Shown here in pieces: positions 27,777 through 43,031 of a stretch of DNA of 52,371 nt. Source of the DNA: Pyrodictiaceae archaeon. Lineage in GTDB: Archaea; Thermoproteota; Thermoprotei_A; Sulfolobales; Pyrodictiaceae. The notes under the pieces are model-generated. The model searched no databases. It had not been told where the DNA came from and saw only the letters and a program-made list of their open reading frames with translations. The DNA lies in contig JALVHV010000154.1 in the NCBI GenBank assembly GCA_027028845.1, positions 1 through 52,371 on the forward strand, written 5' to 3'. How positions within the stretch are numbered: position 1 is the first letter of the stretch; every line of letters begins with the position of its first letter. Made by a program: the position numbers and the translations under genes.

Positions 27777-28007
27777 GGCTCTTATCTCCTCCCCTTCAAC
27801 TATCATCGGCCCGGGGATTATTAAAGCCTTAACAACTTTCTATTATACTTCAGCAATTAATAGTCCCAAACCAAAGGAATAGAATATATGTAATAAGTAG
27901 CGAGAGTCTATAGAAACGAGTTAGCTGATTATGTATTATGTAAAAATTGTCTATGCTTAAGCACCTCTGTGCCGCGAAGAGAAGAGTAGTGAGAAAGTAA
28001 TTCCTCG

Positions 28008-29336
28008 TTACTTCTTTCTTATCTCTACCTTTGCTGGCTTGACATCTATTACTACGCCGATGCCTATGGTCTTGCCCATGTCTCTCATCGCGAAGCGGCC
28101 TAGTGGTGGGAATTCGCTGTACTTCTCTATGACCATCGGCTTGATTGGCTTGAACTTCACTATAGCAGCATCGCCCATCTTTAGGAACTGTGGGTTCTTC
28201 TCTACTACTTGGCCCGTTCTTGGGTCTAGTTTCGCTTGTATTTCTACTATTCTTGCCGCTATGCTTGCTGTGTGTGCATGTATGACTGGTGTGTAGCCCA
28301 CTGTTATAGCGCTTGGATGCCATATTACGAAGATTCTTGCTGTGAACTCGTCTGCCACTGTTGGTGGATTGTCTAGGTGGCCTACTACGTCTCCACGCTT
28401 TACATCCTTCTTGGAGACGCCTCTCACGTTGAAACCTATGTTGTCACCGGGCTCTGCTTGCTGTAGTGGCTGGTGATGCATCTCTATGCTGCGGACCTCG
28501 CCTACCACGCCTGGTGGCATGAATACTACCTTGTCACCGACTCTGAGTACACCGGTCTCTACACGGCCTACTGGTACTGTGCCTACTCCAGGTATTACAT
28601 AGACGTTCTGTATCGGTATCCTCAGTGGCTTGTCTACAGGCTTCTTTGGTGGCTTGATGTAGTTGTCGAGCGCCTCTACTAGGGTCGGGCCATTGTACCA
28701 TGGCATGTTGGGGCTGCGCTCTATTAGGTTCTCACCTGTCCAGGCAGATACAGGTATGAATGGTATCTCGTCAACCTTGTAACCAAGGCCCTTCATGAAC
28801 TTCTTTAGTACCGCTACTATTTGCTCATACCTCTGCTTGCTGTAAGGTGGCTCTGTTGCATCCATCTTGTTGACAGCGACAATTATCTGGTCAATACCCA
28901 TTGTCTTTGCGAGTATTAGGTGCTCACGAGTCTGGCCCTCGGCGCTCATACCGGCCTCGAATTCACCCTTCCTCGCCGACACCACTAGTATTGCTGCGTC
29001 TGCTTGGCTAGCGCCAGTAATCATGTTCTTTACGAAGTCTCTGTGACCAGGAGCATCTATGATTGTAAAGTAGTACTTCTTAGTCTCGAACTTGACGAAG
29101 CTTAGGTCTATTGTTACACCGCGCTCCCTCTCCTCTTTTAGCTTGTCTAGTAGCCACGCGTACTTGAAGGACTCCTTACCCTTCTTCTTCGCCTCCTCCT
29201 CCAGCATCTTGATAGTCTTCTCGTCAACGAATCCCAGACGGAATAGTAGGTGGCCTACTAGCGTGCTCTTACCGTGGTCAACGTGCCCTATCACTACGAG
29301 GTTAAGGTGCGGCTTCTGCTGACTCATATTCTTCAC
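28008..29336 (-). CDS. tuf: Translation elongation factor 1-alpha
   Basis: [50 protein letters not shown]. Confidence 0.98.
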   Translation of the reverse strand: MKNMSQQKPHLNLVVIGHVDHGKSTLVGHLLFRLGFVDEKTIKMLEEEAKKKGKESFKYAWLLDKLKEERERGVTIDLSFVKFETKKYYFTIIDAPGHRDFVKNMITGASQADAAILVVSARKGEFEAGMSAEGQTREHLILAKTMGIDQIIVAVNKMDATEPPYSKQRYEQIVAVLKKFMKGLGYKVDEIPFIPVSAWTGENLIERSPNMPWYNGPTLVEALDNYIKPPKKPVDKPLRIPIQNVYVIPGVGTVPVGRVETGVLRVGDKVVFMPPGVVGEVRSIEMHHQPLQQAEPGDNIGFNVRGVSKKDVKRGDVVGHLDNPPTVADEFTARIFVIWHPSAITVGYTPVIHAHTASIAARIVEIQAKLDPRTGQVVEKNPQFLKMGDAAIVKFKPIKPMVIEKYSEFPPLGRFAMRDMGKTIGIGVVIDVKPAKVEIRKK

Positions 29337-29428
29337 CCAGACCCCTTTCCTTCTTGCCGGAGAAGTGCTTCTATAAAGCGAGTCTTATAAAGGTTTAGTA
29401 AACAATAGATACAAGGCGATATATGAGG

Positions 29429-30031
29429 CTATCTTGAGCTTAGAGCTATTCTCTCTATCTCCTCCTTCCTTCTAACAGCATAGCTTCGTGTATCACCATG
29501 AGCAGCAGCGATGATCTCATCAGCTAAGCACTCCTCTATTGGCTTTGGGTTATTGAATGCACACATCCTCGCACCATCAGCTAGGTGCTTTAGTGCGACA
29601 TCGACTCTACGCTGCGGCGCTACGTCAACGGACACAAAATACGTTATACCACCATACATTATTCGTGTAACGTCTTCGCGCGGTGCAGCATTCTCTATCG
29701 CGCGGACGAGGACTTGTAGCGGGTTCTCTCCTGTTCTTACATATATTAGCTCGAATGCTTGTCTAACAATATTGTACGCTAGATGCTTCTTGCCCATGTT
29801 ACGCCCAGGATGCATCAGCCTGTTAATGAGTCTCTCAACTATGGGTACCTCTGACTTGCCGAAACGTCTGTGCTCGTGCCTACCACCAGTGTGAGGGAGC
29901 CACACTGGTTTTAGCGAGATATACCGCTTAAGGCTTGGATCACGTATCTCTATGCCCTCAAAGCTCCACTTACCAAACAGCTTTATGTTCCTAGGGTCTA
30001 GTCCTGGAACCTGCTCCTGGAGCTCGCTCAT
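29429..30031 (-). CDS. rps7: 30S ribosomal protein S7
   Basis: [66 protein letters not shown]. Confidence 0.97.
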   Translation of the reverse strand: MSELQEQVPGLDPRNIKLFGKWSFEGIEIRDPSLKRYISLKPVWLPHTGGRHEHRRFGKSEVPIVERLINRLMHPGRNMGKKHLAYNIVRQAFELIYVRTGENPLQVLVRAIENAAPREDVTRIMYGGITYFVSVDVAPQRRVDVALKHLADGARMCAFNNPKPIEECLADEIIAAAHGDTRSYAVRRKEEIERIALSSR

Positions 30032-30144
30032 ACCGCGTACCCTCCCAGGGGGCTACACGAGAGCCCGGGAATAAATTTAGGTCTCGCTTACACCTCCAAC
30101 ACTAGAGAAAATAAAGGTATACAGAGAATAAGACTAGCAAGGGC

Positions 30145-30630
30145 TTGAGGAGGAGCAGAGAATTGCCTCCACCAAAGGGCTCAGATATCCTACTAGAAGC
30201 ACGTAACGTTACAGCTATGATTACTCCGAGCGTCCCTAATATACCTGTTATAGTCCTTGAGCTAGAGGATGGTAGAGAATTCACATTGTACAATGTACCA
30301 TTCGAGATAGTTGAAGCACTAAACAAGATCGAGAGACAGAAAGATGAACCCTCCCTACCTGGTATGAGGGAAACAGTATTTGATATACTAATTGATATGA
30401 GGAACTTCTTTGAGGAACTAGGAAAGAGGCTAGAATACGTCGTAATAGACGAGATAGACTATAATACCTACCTATATACGGCAAAAGCTAGTTTTAATCT
30501 AGGAGGAATATACATGATGAGAAGAATGGTGCCGAGCCATGCAATATTCCTAGCAAGATTATTTGATAAGCCTATTTATGTATCCAAGAGGCTTGTTGAT
30601 GAACAAGAATCCTTCGAGAACGAGGAATGA
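30145..30630 (+). CDS. DUF151 (bifunctional nuclease-like) family protein
   Basis: PVIVLELEDGREFTLYNVPFEIVEALNKI... VVIDEIDYNTYLYTAKASFNLGG...RMVPSHAIFLARLFDKPIYV. Confidence 0.8.
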   Translation: MRRSRELPPPKGSDILLEARNVTAMITPSVPNIPVIVLELEDGREFTLYNVPFEIVEALNKIERQKDEPSLPGMRETVFDILIDMRNFFEELGKRLEYVVIDEIDYNTYLYTAKASFNLGGIYMMRRMVPSHAIFLARLFDKPIYVSKRLVDEQESFENEE

Positions 30631-30669
30631 ATTACTTAATAGATAGGAATAATAACTATTTGTACCGTT

Positions 30670-31113
30670 TCATCGCTGTGGCTTCTGCTTTTTGCCCTCT
30701 AGTATAGCTTTTAATGATACACCATTAACTGTTACAACCTTATAACGTACACCAGGAATGTCACCCATTGATCGTCCGCGCGGACCACCAATACCCTCAA
30801 TGAGTACCTCGTCGTGCTCATCTACTACGAGGAGGCCACCATCGCCTGGCACGAAGGCTGTGACCACGCGTCCATTCTTCACTAGTTGTACCCTTACACA
30901 TTTTCGTACGGCTGAATTAGGCTGGCGCGCCTCTACACCTACCTTCTCAAGAACTATCCCACGAGCCATTGGCGCTCCTTCAAGGGGGTCGTACTTCTTC
31001 TTTAGGCCCAGCATGCGTATCTTGAACTCTCTTTGGCTCCAGCGGAATTTTAGTCTCTTACGCTTAAGCTTACGCGCTGCGAAGAACCCATTTGGCGACT
31101 TCTTGCCCGCCAA
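30670..31113 (-). CDS. rps12: 30S ribosomal protein S12
   Basis: [46 protein letters not shown]. Confidence 0.97.
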   Translation of the reverse strand: MAGKKSPNGFFAARKLKRKRLKFRWSQREFKIRMLGLKKKYDPLEGAPMARGIVLEKVGVEARQPNSAVRKCVRVQLVKNGRVVTAFVPGDGGLLVVDEHDEVLIEGIGGPRGRSMGDIPGVRYKVVTVNGVSLKAILEGKKQKPQR

Positions 31114-31169
31114 GACTAGGGCACCTCTTCTTTGTCCTACCCAGTAGCCTGTTACGTAGAGGGAGGGGC

Positions 31170-31601
31170 TTATCTTATTTTTACCTCGTCTATATCGTGG
31201 TATCTCTTTAAGACTATGCGAGCTATAGCTACCTTTTTGCCTCCCTTGCCGATCGCTTTACCCTTATCAGCCGGATCAACTACTACATAAAGTATGTTCC
31301 TGCCATTACGCTTTACTAGCCTGATATTGAGTATTCGTGCCGGCGAGAATATGTTCTTAACTAGGTCCTCTAACGTGTCAGCATACTCTATTACTTCGAT
31401 TTCCTTGCCGAGGAGACGACGGAGCCTATTAATATTGGAGCCTCTACGCCCAATAGCCTTACCTGCGTCACCGGGCCTAACTATGAATATTACACGGTTA
31501 TTCTCATCGTCAATAATGCAATCGCGTGCTACTGCACCTGTTAGGTCCTGGAGCAACGCCATATATCTCATTTCTTCAGCTGTTAGCTTTATGTTAGCCA
31601 A
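31170..31601 (-). CDS. nusA: Archaeal NusA-like KH-domain transcription factor
   Basis: [48 protein letters not shown]..., second [16 protein letters not shown]. Confidence 0.93.
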   Translation of the reverse strand: MANIKLTAEEMRYMALLQDLTGAVARDCIIDDENNRVIFIVRPGDAGKAIGRRGSNINRLRRLLGKEIEVIEYADTLEDLVKNIFSPARILNIRLVKRNGRNILYVVVDPADKGKAIGKGGKKVAIARIVLKRYHDIDEVKIR

Positions 31602-31637
31602 ACCCGTTCACACACCTCCGTTCACATCTAGATTTGT

Positions 31638-31972
31638 TCACGCTTCTTGAGACTGTACAGCCTCTATGAGGTCAATTATACGGGAGTTTCCGGGATCTAG
31701 GATAGCTAGGCTTGCAACTGTAAATGGTTTTCCGCAAACAGCTCCCAGCTCAAGGCTTGTACCAGGATAGACATACACTGGTATATTGCTGAGCCTAGCA
31801 TAGTAGATTATGTCGTCGCGTATCTCGGGCGGAGCATTCTCCGCAACAATCACTGCCTTTGCCTTACCGAGCTTAACTAGTTTCAATGTCTTCCTCGAAC
31901 CTAGAATAACTTTGCCAGTCTTTAGTGCATTCACCAATTCCTTCTCAATATCACCGACCTGAACCGTGCTCA

Positions 31973-31973
<1 letters not shown>
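31638..31973 (-). CDS. rpl30e: 50S ribosomal protein L30e
   Basis: [73 protein letters not shown]. Confidence 0.95.
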
Positions 31974-35886
<3,913 letters not shown>

Positions 35887-35910
35887 AAGTAATCACCTCA
35901 TAGATTTTTA

Positions 35911-38900
35911 TCATGGCTTCCATTCATACTTCGGAGCAAGTCTCAGCCTAGGCATTACGCACATGGACATGAGTTCTTGTAGCAGTAGTTTGAACGCGTA
36001 GGGAACGACTACTGCTGATATCTTGCCATTCTCGCCATGTATCGGGCATATGTATTTCCGCTTGTTTCTATCAAACCACGCTATGTGACCACAGAGCTCA
36101 CAGACGTACATGACGTACTTGTCGCTACTTTCTAGCATCCTTTCCCGCAGGAGCATAGCTGCTCCGTGGCCTACGAGACAGTCGCGCTCCATTTCACCGA
36201 ATCGTAGACCACCCTCCCTTGCACGTCCCTCCGTTGGCTGCCTCGTTAGTATCTGAATGGGGCCCCTGGCTCTCGCATGCATCTTGTCAGCAACCATGTG
36301 GTGTAGCTTCTGATAATAGACTACTCCAATTAGTATTGGGTTGCGCAGCATCTCGCCAGTCCTACCATCATACATTAGCTCGGTTCCGTCGGGAGCATAG
36401 CCTGCTTTGAGTAGCTCTATCTTAAGGTTCTCTATTGGCTCCTTTGCAAAGGGGGTGCCATCAACGAATCTGGCGTATATTGCAGCATATTTGCCCGCTA
36501 TCGTTTCAAATAACTGTCCGAGAGTCATTCTTGAAGGGAATGCGTGCGGGTTTATGATTATGTCAGGTGTTATTCCGTCCTCCGTGAAAGGCATGTCGTA
36601 CTGAGGTATTAAGAGGCCTATGACACCTTTCTGGCCATGGCGCGAAGCAAACTTGTCGCCGAGTTCCGGTATTCTCTGGTCTCTTACTCGTACCTTGACT
36701 AGCTTGAAGCCCTCAACGTTCTCTGTCAGTATTACTGTATCAACGAAGCCCTTCTCACCATGCCTCATGGTGACCGAGGTGTCGCGGCGCCTAACAGATA
36801 CTGTTCCAAACTCTCTATATTCTTCCATGAAACGCGGCGGACTAGTCTTACCTATCAGTACTTCACCGCCCTTTACCTCTACCTCTGGGCTCACAATACC
36901 ATCAGCATCGAGCTTTCTGTACATCTCGGGGGGTTTCGAGCCCTCGACACTCGGCTCTGGCACCTCTATGCGGTCGCTTAGACCGCCAGAGTATCGTCTC
37001 TCCTCCGTAGCGTATAGTCTAAAGAACGTTGAGCGAGCCAAGCCCCGTTCAACGGAGGACTTATTCATTATTATTGCGTCCTCTATGTTGTAGCCAGTGA
37101 AGGACATCACTGCTATTACAACGTTTTGGCCAGCAGGTCTCTCGTTGAACCCTATTACGTCGAGCATTCTTGTCTGTACGAGTGGTTTCTCAGGATAGTG
37201 TAGGAGGTGACCCCTAGTATCAACTCTTATTTGGTAATTAGCGGCGTAGAGACCTAGTGCCTGCTTAGCCATGGCTGCTTGATAGGTGTTACGTGGAGAC
37301 TGGTTGTGCTCAGCATAAGGTATCGTAGCAGCTGTAACGCTCATTATAGCTGCGGGCCATATCTCCATGTGTGTATGTTCCTTAGTTATGTCTTGCGGAT
37401 TTAACGCAATATAGGTGTTTTCTTCCTCCTCTGCGTCAAGCATCTCAACAATACCGTTTCTAAGCAGATCGCTGAAGCGCCATTCTCCGCGCCTTAGTTT
37501 CTCGGCATGCTCTGGCCTATACACTAGTTTACCATCTTCAACGACGAATACGGGGCGCAGGAGACGACCGGGATCTGTGTTAATGTGAACCTCGTTGATA
37601 TGCTCAGTCTTGTAATGAGCTACATTTATGTACGGTGAGAGTTTGCCTTGGCGACGGAGCTTGCGTATAGTGTATACTAGTTCCTCGCCCTTAGGGTGAT
37701 ATCCTATTAGCCTACCATTTAGGAACACCTTGCTCCATGCCATTAGCTCTGGAGGGTAATACCCTGCCTTGCGTACCTCATTGAATATCTCTACGGCGTC
37801 TCGGACGCCCATGCTGTAGAGTAGTTTTTCTACTTCACTTTCATCCGCGCCAGGTGATACGTAGGCCATTAATGCAAGGTTCTTTACTAGGCCACAGTTA
37901 GGGCCTTCGGGTGTTTCGAATGGGCATATCCTGCCCCACTGTGTTCCGTGGACATCGCGTGCCTCGAAGTGTGGCTGGCTCCTGCTTAGCTGTGATACCA
38001 CACGCCTAAGATGGCTAAGCATTGAGAGCCAATTAGTTCTGTCAAGTAGCTGGCTTACACCAGTTCTTTGGCCAGGCCAGTTACCTGTAGCTAGTGCCTC
38101 GCGTATACGGTTGGTAACTATATCGGATCTTATTAGCATCCTAGCTGTTATTCTACGTCCACGCGCGCGCAAGCGTTCTAGCTGCTGTCTAATGTCGTAT
38201 ATAAGCGTCCTCATAGCTATCCTGAATACCATTGCTATGAGGTCGCCTGCTAAGAGGACACGCTTGTTCGCATAATGGTCCTTGTCGTCCTCGGGTCTCC
38301 GTCCAAGCACGTACTCGAGGAGCTTAGCAGCCATTTGACCAAGGAAGAGTGCCTTGCGTAGCCTATCCTGTGGAGAGGTGCCGATATGTGGTAAGAGTAT
38401 GGTGTCAAGGACTCTTTCTGCTACGCGTATTCTCTGTTCTCGAGGCTTACCTATACCTTCTCTAAACCTACTACCTATGTAGTCAAGTGCATCCTCTACC
38501 GTGTTTATTGCCCTAGCTTGCTCAAGGGATGGAATAAGCATTTGCTGTAACTGTGGATCAGGCGAAACTGCTAATACTATATCTCTATCGCTCTCCAGGC
38601 CAAGGGCCCTCATAAGGACTACGAATGGTATCTTGCTCAATGCCCTGCTCATTGATACATGAAGTGTACCGTCCTTGTGCATATCGAGTATAAGTTGGTA
38701 CCTTACACCAGCGTGGGATGATATAACCTTGGCTGTGTAAACCGCGCTACCAGTACCCGCTCGTGCTTTGCCAACTAGGATTCTGTTTAGTGCCTGGTCT
38801 TCTTGCATCACAACGACTCTTTCGGATCCATTTATTATGAAATAACCTCCCGGATCCTTGGGATCCTCGCCAGCCTCCACAAGCCTTCTTTCGCACTCCT

Positions 38901-39333
38901 CTCTGTCACCGCCCTCGTAGAAGCACTTAGCTAGCGGATCCGCCTTTGAGCGTAGCATTATTGGGAGAAAGCCGAGAATTACCTCCTCCGGTTCCTGCTC
39001 TACACCGTTCTCTACTACGACTACTTTCGCCTTGATTGGCGCTGCGTATGTTAGGTCACGTATTCTACACTCCATTGGGGTTACTGGATGTTCTCCCCCA
39101 TCACTCTCAATTACCATTGGCTCGCCTAGCTCAACATCAACTATCCTTATCTCATAGTACCTTCGAGGAGTCGCAACACGCCCAAACTCTTTCACAATCT
39201 GTTTGAGCTCCTTCTCGACAAATCTATTAAAGGAATCAATGTGCTGTCTCACTAGGCCATACTCATCTATAAATGCCTTCATAACCACCCATCTATCCTC
39301 AACAGAGGGAAAAGCCTCAGAGGAAGCAGCCAA
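35911..39333 (-). CDS. rpoB: DNA-directed RNA polymerase subunit B
   Basis: RDVHGTQWGRICPFETPEGPNCGLVKNLALMA; GDKFASRHGQKGVIG; MERDCLVGHGAAMLLRERML. Confidence 0.98.
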   Translation of the reverse strand: MAASSEAFPSVEDRWVVMKAFIDEYGLVRQHIDSFNRFVEKELKQIVKEFGRVATPRRYYEIRIVDVELGEPMVIESDGGEHPVTPMECRIRDLTYAAPIKAKVVVVENGVEQEPEEVILGFLPIMLRSKADPLAKCFYEGGDREECERRLVEAGEDPKDPGGYFIINGSERVVVMQEDQALNRILVGKARAGTGSAVYTAKVISSHAGVRYQLILDMHKDGTLHVSMSRALSKIPFVVLMRALGLESDRDIVLAVSPDPQLQQMLIPSLEQARAINTVEDALDYIGSRFREGIGKPREQRIRVAERVLDTILLPHIGTSPQDRLRKALFLGQMAAKLLEYVLGRRPEDDKDHYANKRVLLAGDLIAMVFRIAMRTLIYDIRQQLERLRARGRRITARMLIRSDIVTNRIREALATGNWPGQRTGVSQLLDRTNWLSMLSHLRRVVSQLSRSQPHFEARDVHGTQWGRICPFETPEGPNCGLVKNLALMAYVSPGADESEVEKLLYSMGVRDAVEIFNEVRKAGYYPPELMAWSKVFLNGRLIGYHPKGEELVYTIRKLRRQGKLSPYINVAHYKTEHINEVHINTDPGRLLRPVFVVEDGKLVYRPEHAEKLRRGEWRFSDLLRNGIVEMLDAEEEENTYIALNPQDITKEHTHMEIWPAAIMSVTAATIPYAEHNQSPRNTYQAAMAKQALGLYAANYQIRVDTRGHLLHYPEKPLVQTRMLDVIGFNERPAGQNVVIAVMSFTGYNIEDAIIMNKSSVERGLARSTFFRLYATEERRYSGGLSDRIEVPEPSVEGSKPPEMYRKLDADGIVSPEVEVKGGEVLIGKTSPPRFMEEYREFGTVSVRRRDTSVTMRHGEKGFVDTVILTENVEGFKLVKVRVRDQRIPELGDKFASRHGQKGVIGLLIPQYDMPFTEDGITPDIIINPHAFPSRMTLGQLFETIAGKYAAIYARFVDGTPFAKEPIENLKIELLKAGYAPDGTELMYDGRTGEMLRNPILIGVVYYQKLHHMVADKMHARARGPIQILTRQPTEGRAREGGLRFGEMERDCLVGHGAAMLLRERMLESSDKYVMYVCELCGHIAWFDRNKRKYICPIHGENGKISAVVVPYAFKLLLQELMSMCVMPRLRLAPKYEWKP

Positions 39334-39375
39334 GACACACCATCACCTCATGTAAGCATGCCTGCTCATACAAAC

Positions 39376-39645
39376 TTAGTACCCAACCACGTAGCGATAA
39401 ACAACTATTTCTCCAGCGGTAGGACTCTTACGATAAATCCTAACTATGTCCCCGGGCTTAGCTCCTATTTCGCGGGCAACCGGATCGGTTACCCGCAACC
39501 AGGGCAACTGCTCCGGCCGAATATTGAGTTCCCGTAGTATACGGATAGCCTCATCTGGCGGAACTATCTCGTGCCGAGGAACAAGCTCGTGCTCAAGTAT
39601 GTTGAATTTCTTCTTCTGTTTAGCCACTACTCTCCCCCTATACAA
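39376..39645 (-). CDS. rpoH: DNA-directed RNA polymerase subunit H
   Basis: [65 protein letters not shown]. Confidence 0.96.
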   Translation of the reverse strand: MYRGRVVAKQKKKFNILEHELVPRHEIVPPDEAIRILRELNIRPEQLPWLRVTDPVAREIGAKPGDIVRIYRKSPTAGEIVVYRYVVGY

Positions 39646-39703
39646 CAGAGGCTGCTCGTTCTTACTAACTTAATATGCGTTAATACAAATCTAGTAGATT
39701 TTC

Positions 39704-39892
39704 TTACCGGAGCCTTTTTCTGTTCACCTTTTTATTCATCCAGGAATATCGGCGAAGCCTCCTACTACGCCCGTAACCGCATGCAGCACAATAACCCTTA
39801 GCAACGTTGTAGGCATGTCTTCCACATCTTGGGCACCGTATATGCGTATAGTTCTTGCTCATTTTGCCAAAGGACGGTGTTCCCTTAGACAC
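39704..39892 (-). CDS. rpl37e: 50S ribosomal protein L37e
   Basis: [49 protein letters not shown]. Confidence 0.95.
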   Translation of the reverse strand: MSKGTPSFGKMSKNYTHIRCPRCGRHAYNVAKGYCAACGYGRSRRLRRYSWMNKKVNRKRLR

Positions 39893-39914
39893 CCTACATC
39901 ACCTCATTCACTTA

Positions 39915-40142
39915 TTATGCTTGTGCTGGCGATATGAGAAGCACTGTGTCTCCGCGTATCACTATTGTGCCTAGTTTACGGGTGTGCCCATCCTCGAAGA
40001 TCTCTTCTGCATCTTCTAGCACTATGTTGAGGTGCTGGTCATAACTTTTTAGTTTTCCTCTTACCTCATTGGCTCCTCGCAGTTTAACTAACACGACGTT
40101 TCCTATATTTTCTGATAGGATTTTGTGCGTTGTTTCAGCCAT
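39915..40142 (-). CDS. Sm-like (LSm) archaeal protein
   Basis: [48 protein letters not shown]...[13 protein letters not shown]; start trimmed to the conserved N-terminus. Confidence 0.92.
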   Translation of the reverse strand: MAETTHKILSENIGNVVLVKLRGANEVRGKLKSYDQHLNIVLEDAEEIFEDGHTRKLGTIVIRGDTVLLISPAQA

Positions 40143-40240
40143 ACCGCTGCCCCCAGCACACGTGGAGGCAGTGCCTAGGGATTTATAGGGCATTCCCTCT
40201 TCACACCGGTAGCCAGGGATACTATCCGGCCTCAGTGGTG

Positions 40241-40729
40241 ACACATGTGCGTAGATGGATAATATCTAAGAAAGATAAGAAAAGGCTCATTGAAACAATT
40301 AAATCGCTCTATGGAGTAGAACTCGTAACTAAGAGCGATAAGGTCGAAGTAGTAGTTGAAAATGATATAAAATTATTTATGGTTAATAATATGCCTGCGT
40401 TCATAGAGATTGAGAGAAAAATAGTACCTCATCTGAAGTTTCTCCTTAGGAACGGTTACGACTGGTTGCCATCAATAGTTGTTGATCAAGGAGCTGTAAT
40501 GCCGATTGCGCGTGGCGCTGACCTCATGAGACCCGGGATAGTCCGGATTAGCCGCGATTTCGATAAGGGTGATATAGTGGTTATTGTTGAGCCTAGTAAG
40601 TTATTGCCATTAGCCGTACATGAGGCTCTCTATAGCAGCGCCGAGATAGAGGAAATGAATAAGGGCAAAGTTACGCGAAGTCTTCATCACCTACGAGATA
40701 AATATTGGAGACTCGCTGAAAATCTCTAA
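40241..40729 (+). CDS. PUA-domain RNA-binding protein (archaeal MCT-1-like)
   Basis: [44 protein letters not shown] signature; start trimmed to near [15 protein letters not shown]. Confidence 0.75.
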   Translation, partial: THVRRWIISKKDKKRLIETIKSLYGVELVTKSDKVEVVVENDIKLFMVNNMPAFIEIERKIVPHLKFLLRNGYDWLPSIVVDQGAVMPIARGADLMRPGIVRISRDFDKGDIVVIVEPSKLLPLAVHEALYSSAEIEEMNKGKVTRSLHHLRDKYWRLAENL

Positions 40730-42672
40730 GCTATACCCGTCAAGTACAGAGATCCTAGCACGCTAGGAGTGTATACTCTTATATCGGGTCCTAGACCTAG
40801 ATTCTCGGCTCTTCTCCTTATAGTCTCGGCTAGGTTAAGTATTGATTGCGGCTCTCCGTGATTTAGTACAATGTTCTTAGGCTTCGGCTTCATATTAGCA
40901 AGAAATGCTAGTAGTTGTCTTCGGTCTGAGTGGCCAGAGAATCCTTCAATATACTTTACCTCCATGTTGATTTTTACTAGTTCTAGCCTACCATCCTCAC
41001 CTATCATTGTTACCTCTCTTTCCCCGTCAAGTATGCGTCTTCCTAGAGTGCCCTTAGCTTGGTAGCCAACGAATACTAGCGAGTTCTTAGGATCCGATGC
41101 TAGGAGTCTAAGATATTCTACGGATGGTCCGCCATTCAGCATACCGGATGTCGCTACTATTACTGCAGGCTCTTTTGATTTAGCGATATCCTCTCTCATT
41201 TGCTTATTCTTTACCTTTTCCATGTTCTCGTGGTAGAACGGATTAGCGCCTTGGAGTATTTTGGAGCGTATCTTTGAGGATAGGAGTTCAGGATAGGAGA
41301 GATGTATCGCCGTTACCTCGGGTATACTTCCATCAATATATACCTTGACGTCTGGCAATAATTTTCTGTTAAAGGCATCAGTTAATACTAGTAGTATTTC
41401 TTGCGATCTGCCGATAGCCATCGCTGGTATTAGTACTTTCCCTCCTCTGGCTATTGTGCGACTAATAACGCTAATAAGTTCAAGTTCGGCCATGTCTCTT
41501 CTGGGCTGATCTCTATCCCCGTAAGTGCTCTCCATGATTAAGGTCTCTACGCGGGGAAACTCATAGTCCGCCTTGTCTAGAAGCCTTGTTCTTCCAAACT
41601 TAAAGTCCCCCGTATAAACTATGTTGTGAAGCCCCTCACCGATATGGAGATGCGCCATAGCTGAGCCGAGAATATGGCCCGCATTATAGAAGGTTAGCTT
41701 TATGTCAGGAGCGATATCAGTTACTTCTCCATAGTCCAAGGTTATCGTATGCAATAACATCTTCTTCACTTCAAGCTGCGTATATGGAGGCTTCCTATGA
41801 CTCCTATGCATTATATCAAGTAGATCAAGCAGTTGTAGAATCATTAAGTCACGTGTGGGCTTGGTTACATAAACTGGGCCGCGGTACCCGTATTTAAACA
41901 AGTAAGGCACGAGACCTACATGGTCTAGATGCGCGTGAGTCACGACAACTGCGTCTAGTTCTTCGAGCCTGAGCTGGTCTATATCAAGGCGCGGAAACAT
42001 TCTATAATCGTTGAACCCTGGGTTAAGGCCCACATCAAGAAGTACTTTACTCTCACTGGTCTCTACAAGTATAGCAGATCTACCAACCTCCATGAAGCCA
42101 CCTAATGCTGTTACCCGTACATATCTGTTCTCTAGTATTACTCCTCTATGTATGCGCTCTCCCGCTGCTCGTAGGAAGTTTAATCGGTAACTACTTTGCT
42201 CAAGTGTATAATGCAGTATCTTGTTAACTGTATCGAGCTCCCTTGGATCAACGGGTGGTACCCTAACCGCAGTTAGTCTCCACCCAGTCTCGGCAAGGAC
42301 CTTGTTATATATGGAGCGGCTTTTTCCATACACTAAGCCTATTTTCTCAGCCTTTACAATAACCTCGCCCAAGACGTCATCGAATTCTATGCCCTTAATT
42401 CCTGCCTCAGCTGGCACCAATTGCCTTATGAGTTCCTCAGTCTCCTTCTTACTCTTCCTAACCGATGGATCTGTTCGAATCACTATTCGTTTCTTTAGCT
42501 TTTTGGCAATATCCTTGGCTACATCAGGGTGTTTTGCTATGATATCAGGGTTCTTAATATATATTGCTATTTCAGGGCCTTCGAACTCTATTCTGGTTAC
42601 TTGCACATTTCGAGGAGTTAGTTGTGCTAGTATTAGTCCTACTATATTCTTTAACTCACTTCTTTTATACAA
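40726..42672 (-). CDS. fttA: KH-MBL-beta-CASP ribonuclease aCPSF1 / transcription termination factor FttA
   Basis: VTHAHLDHVGLVPYL, GHILGSAMAHLHIGEG, VIVATSGMLNGGPSVEYL, SGHSDRRQLLAFL; N-terminal KH region. Confidence 0.95.
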   Translation of the reverse strand: MYKRSELKNIVGLILAQLTPRNVQVTRIEFEGPEIAIYIKNPDIIAKHPDVAKDIAKKLKKRIVIRTDPSVRKSKKETEELIRQLVPAEAGIKGIEFDDVLGEVIVKAEKIGLVYGKSRSIYNKVLAETGWRLTAVRVPPVDPRELDTVNKILHYTLEQSSYRLNFLRAAGERIHRGVILENRYVRVTALGGFMEVGRSAILVETSESKVLLDVGLNPGFNDYRMFPRLDIDQLRLEELDAVVVTHAHLDHVGLVPYLFKYGYRGPVYVTKPTRDLMILQLLDLLDIMHRSHRKPPYTQLEVKKMLLHTITLDYGEVTDIAPDIKLTFYNAGHILGSAMAHLHIGEGLHNIVYTGDFKFGRTRLLDKADYEFPRVETLIMESTYGDRDQPRRDMAELELISVISRTIARGGKVLIPAMAIGRSQEILLVLTDAFNRKLLPDVKVYIDGSIPEVTAIHLSYPELLSSKIRSKILQGANPFYHENMEKVKNKQMREDIAKSKEPAVIVATSGMLNGGPSVEYLRLLASDPKNSLVFVGYQAKGTLGRRILDGEREVTMIGEDGRLELVKINMEVKYIEGFSGHSDRRQLLAFLANMKPKPKNIVLNHGEPQSILNLAETIRRRAENLGLGPDIRVYTPSVLGSLYLTGIA

Positions 42673-43031
42673 TTTTTAACACCTCTAGGGCAAGTAATCA
42701 TAATAACGTATTCTGAAGTTAGCGATTGTTTTATACGTGAGAGTTTTCATATTCGCAATAATGATGCTTAGACATGAATTGCATCCTCTCATCAAGGCTG
42801 AATCTTTTGTGCAATAATTTATCCCTGAGAGATATACTAGGCACAAGCATAGATAATTAACGTAACAATCACTGAAAACCGGGACTCAGCCACACATGAC
42901 CAAATAATTATCCTTTTTGTTCGTTTAAGGTAATATATGATATTGTTTACTCTACGTCTCCAACACTATGAACTAGCGTTCATCAACTCTTTTTAAAGTT
43001 TTTGATAAACTTGACTGTTACTTGTTCCGCT

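Noticed and set aside
28473-28682. Plus-strand Y/W-rich ORF inside EF-1alpha
   Set aside because: Antisense artefact of EF1A codon usage
42765-42815. ATGATGC...CTGA as a C/D sRNA in the fttA-psmB gap
   Set aside because: Imperfect C box, no convincing internal D'/C' boxes
42996-43012. AAGTTT/AAACTT hairpin after psmB as an intrinsic terminator
   Set aside because: No T-run on the relevant strand; AT-rich region makes short repeats likely by chance
42673-43031. AT-rich gap as a replication origin
   Set aside because: No Cdc6/WhiP gene nearby and no recognisable ORB-like repeats
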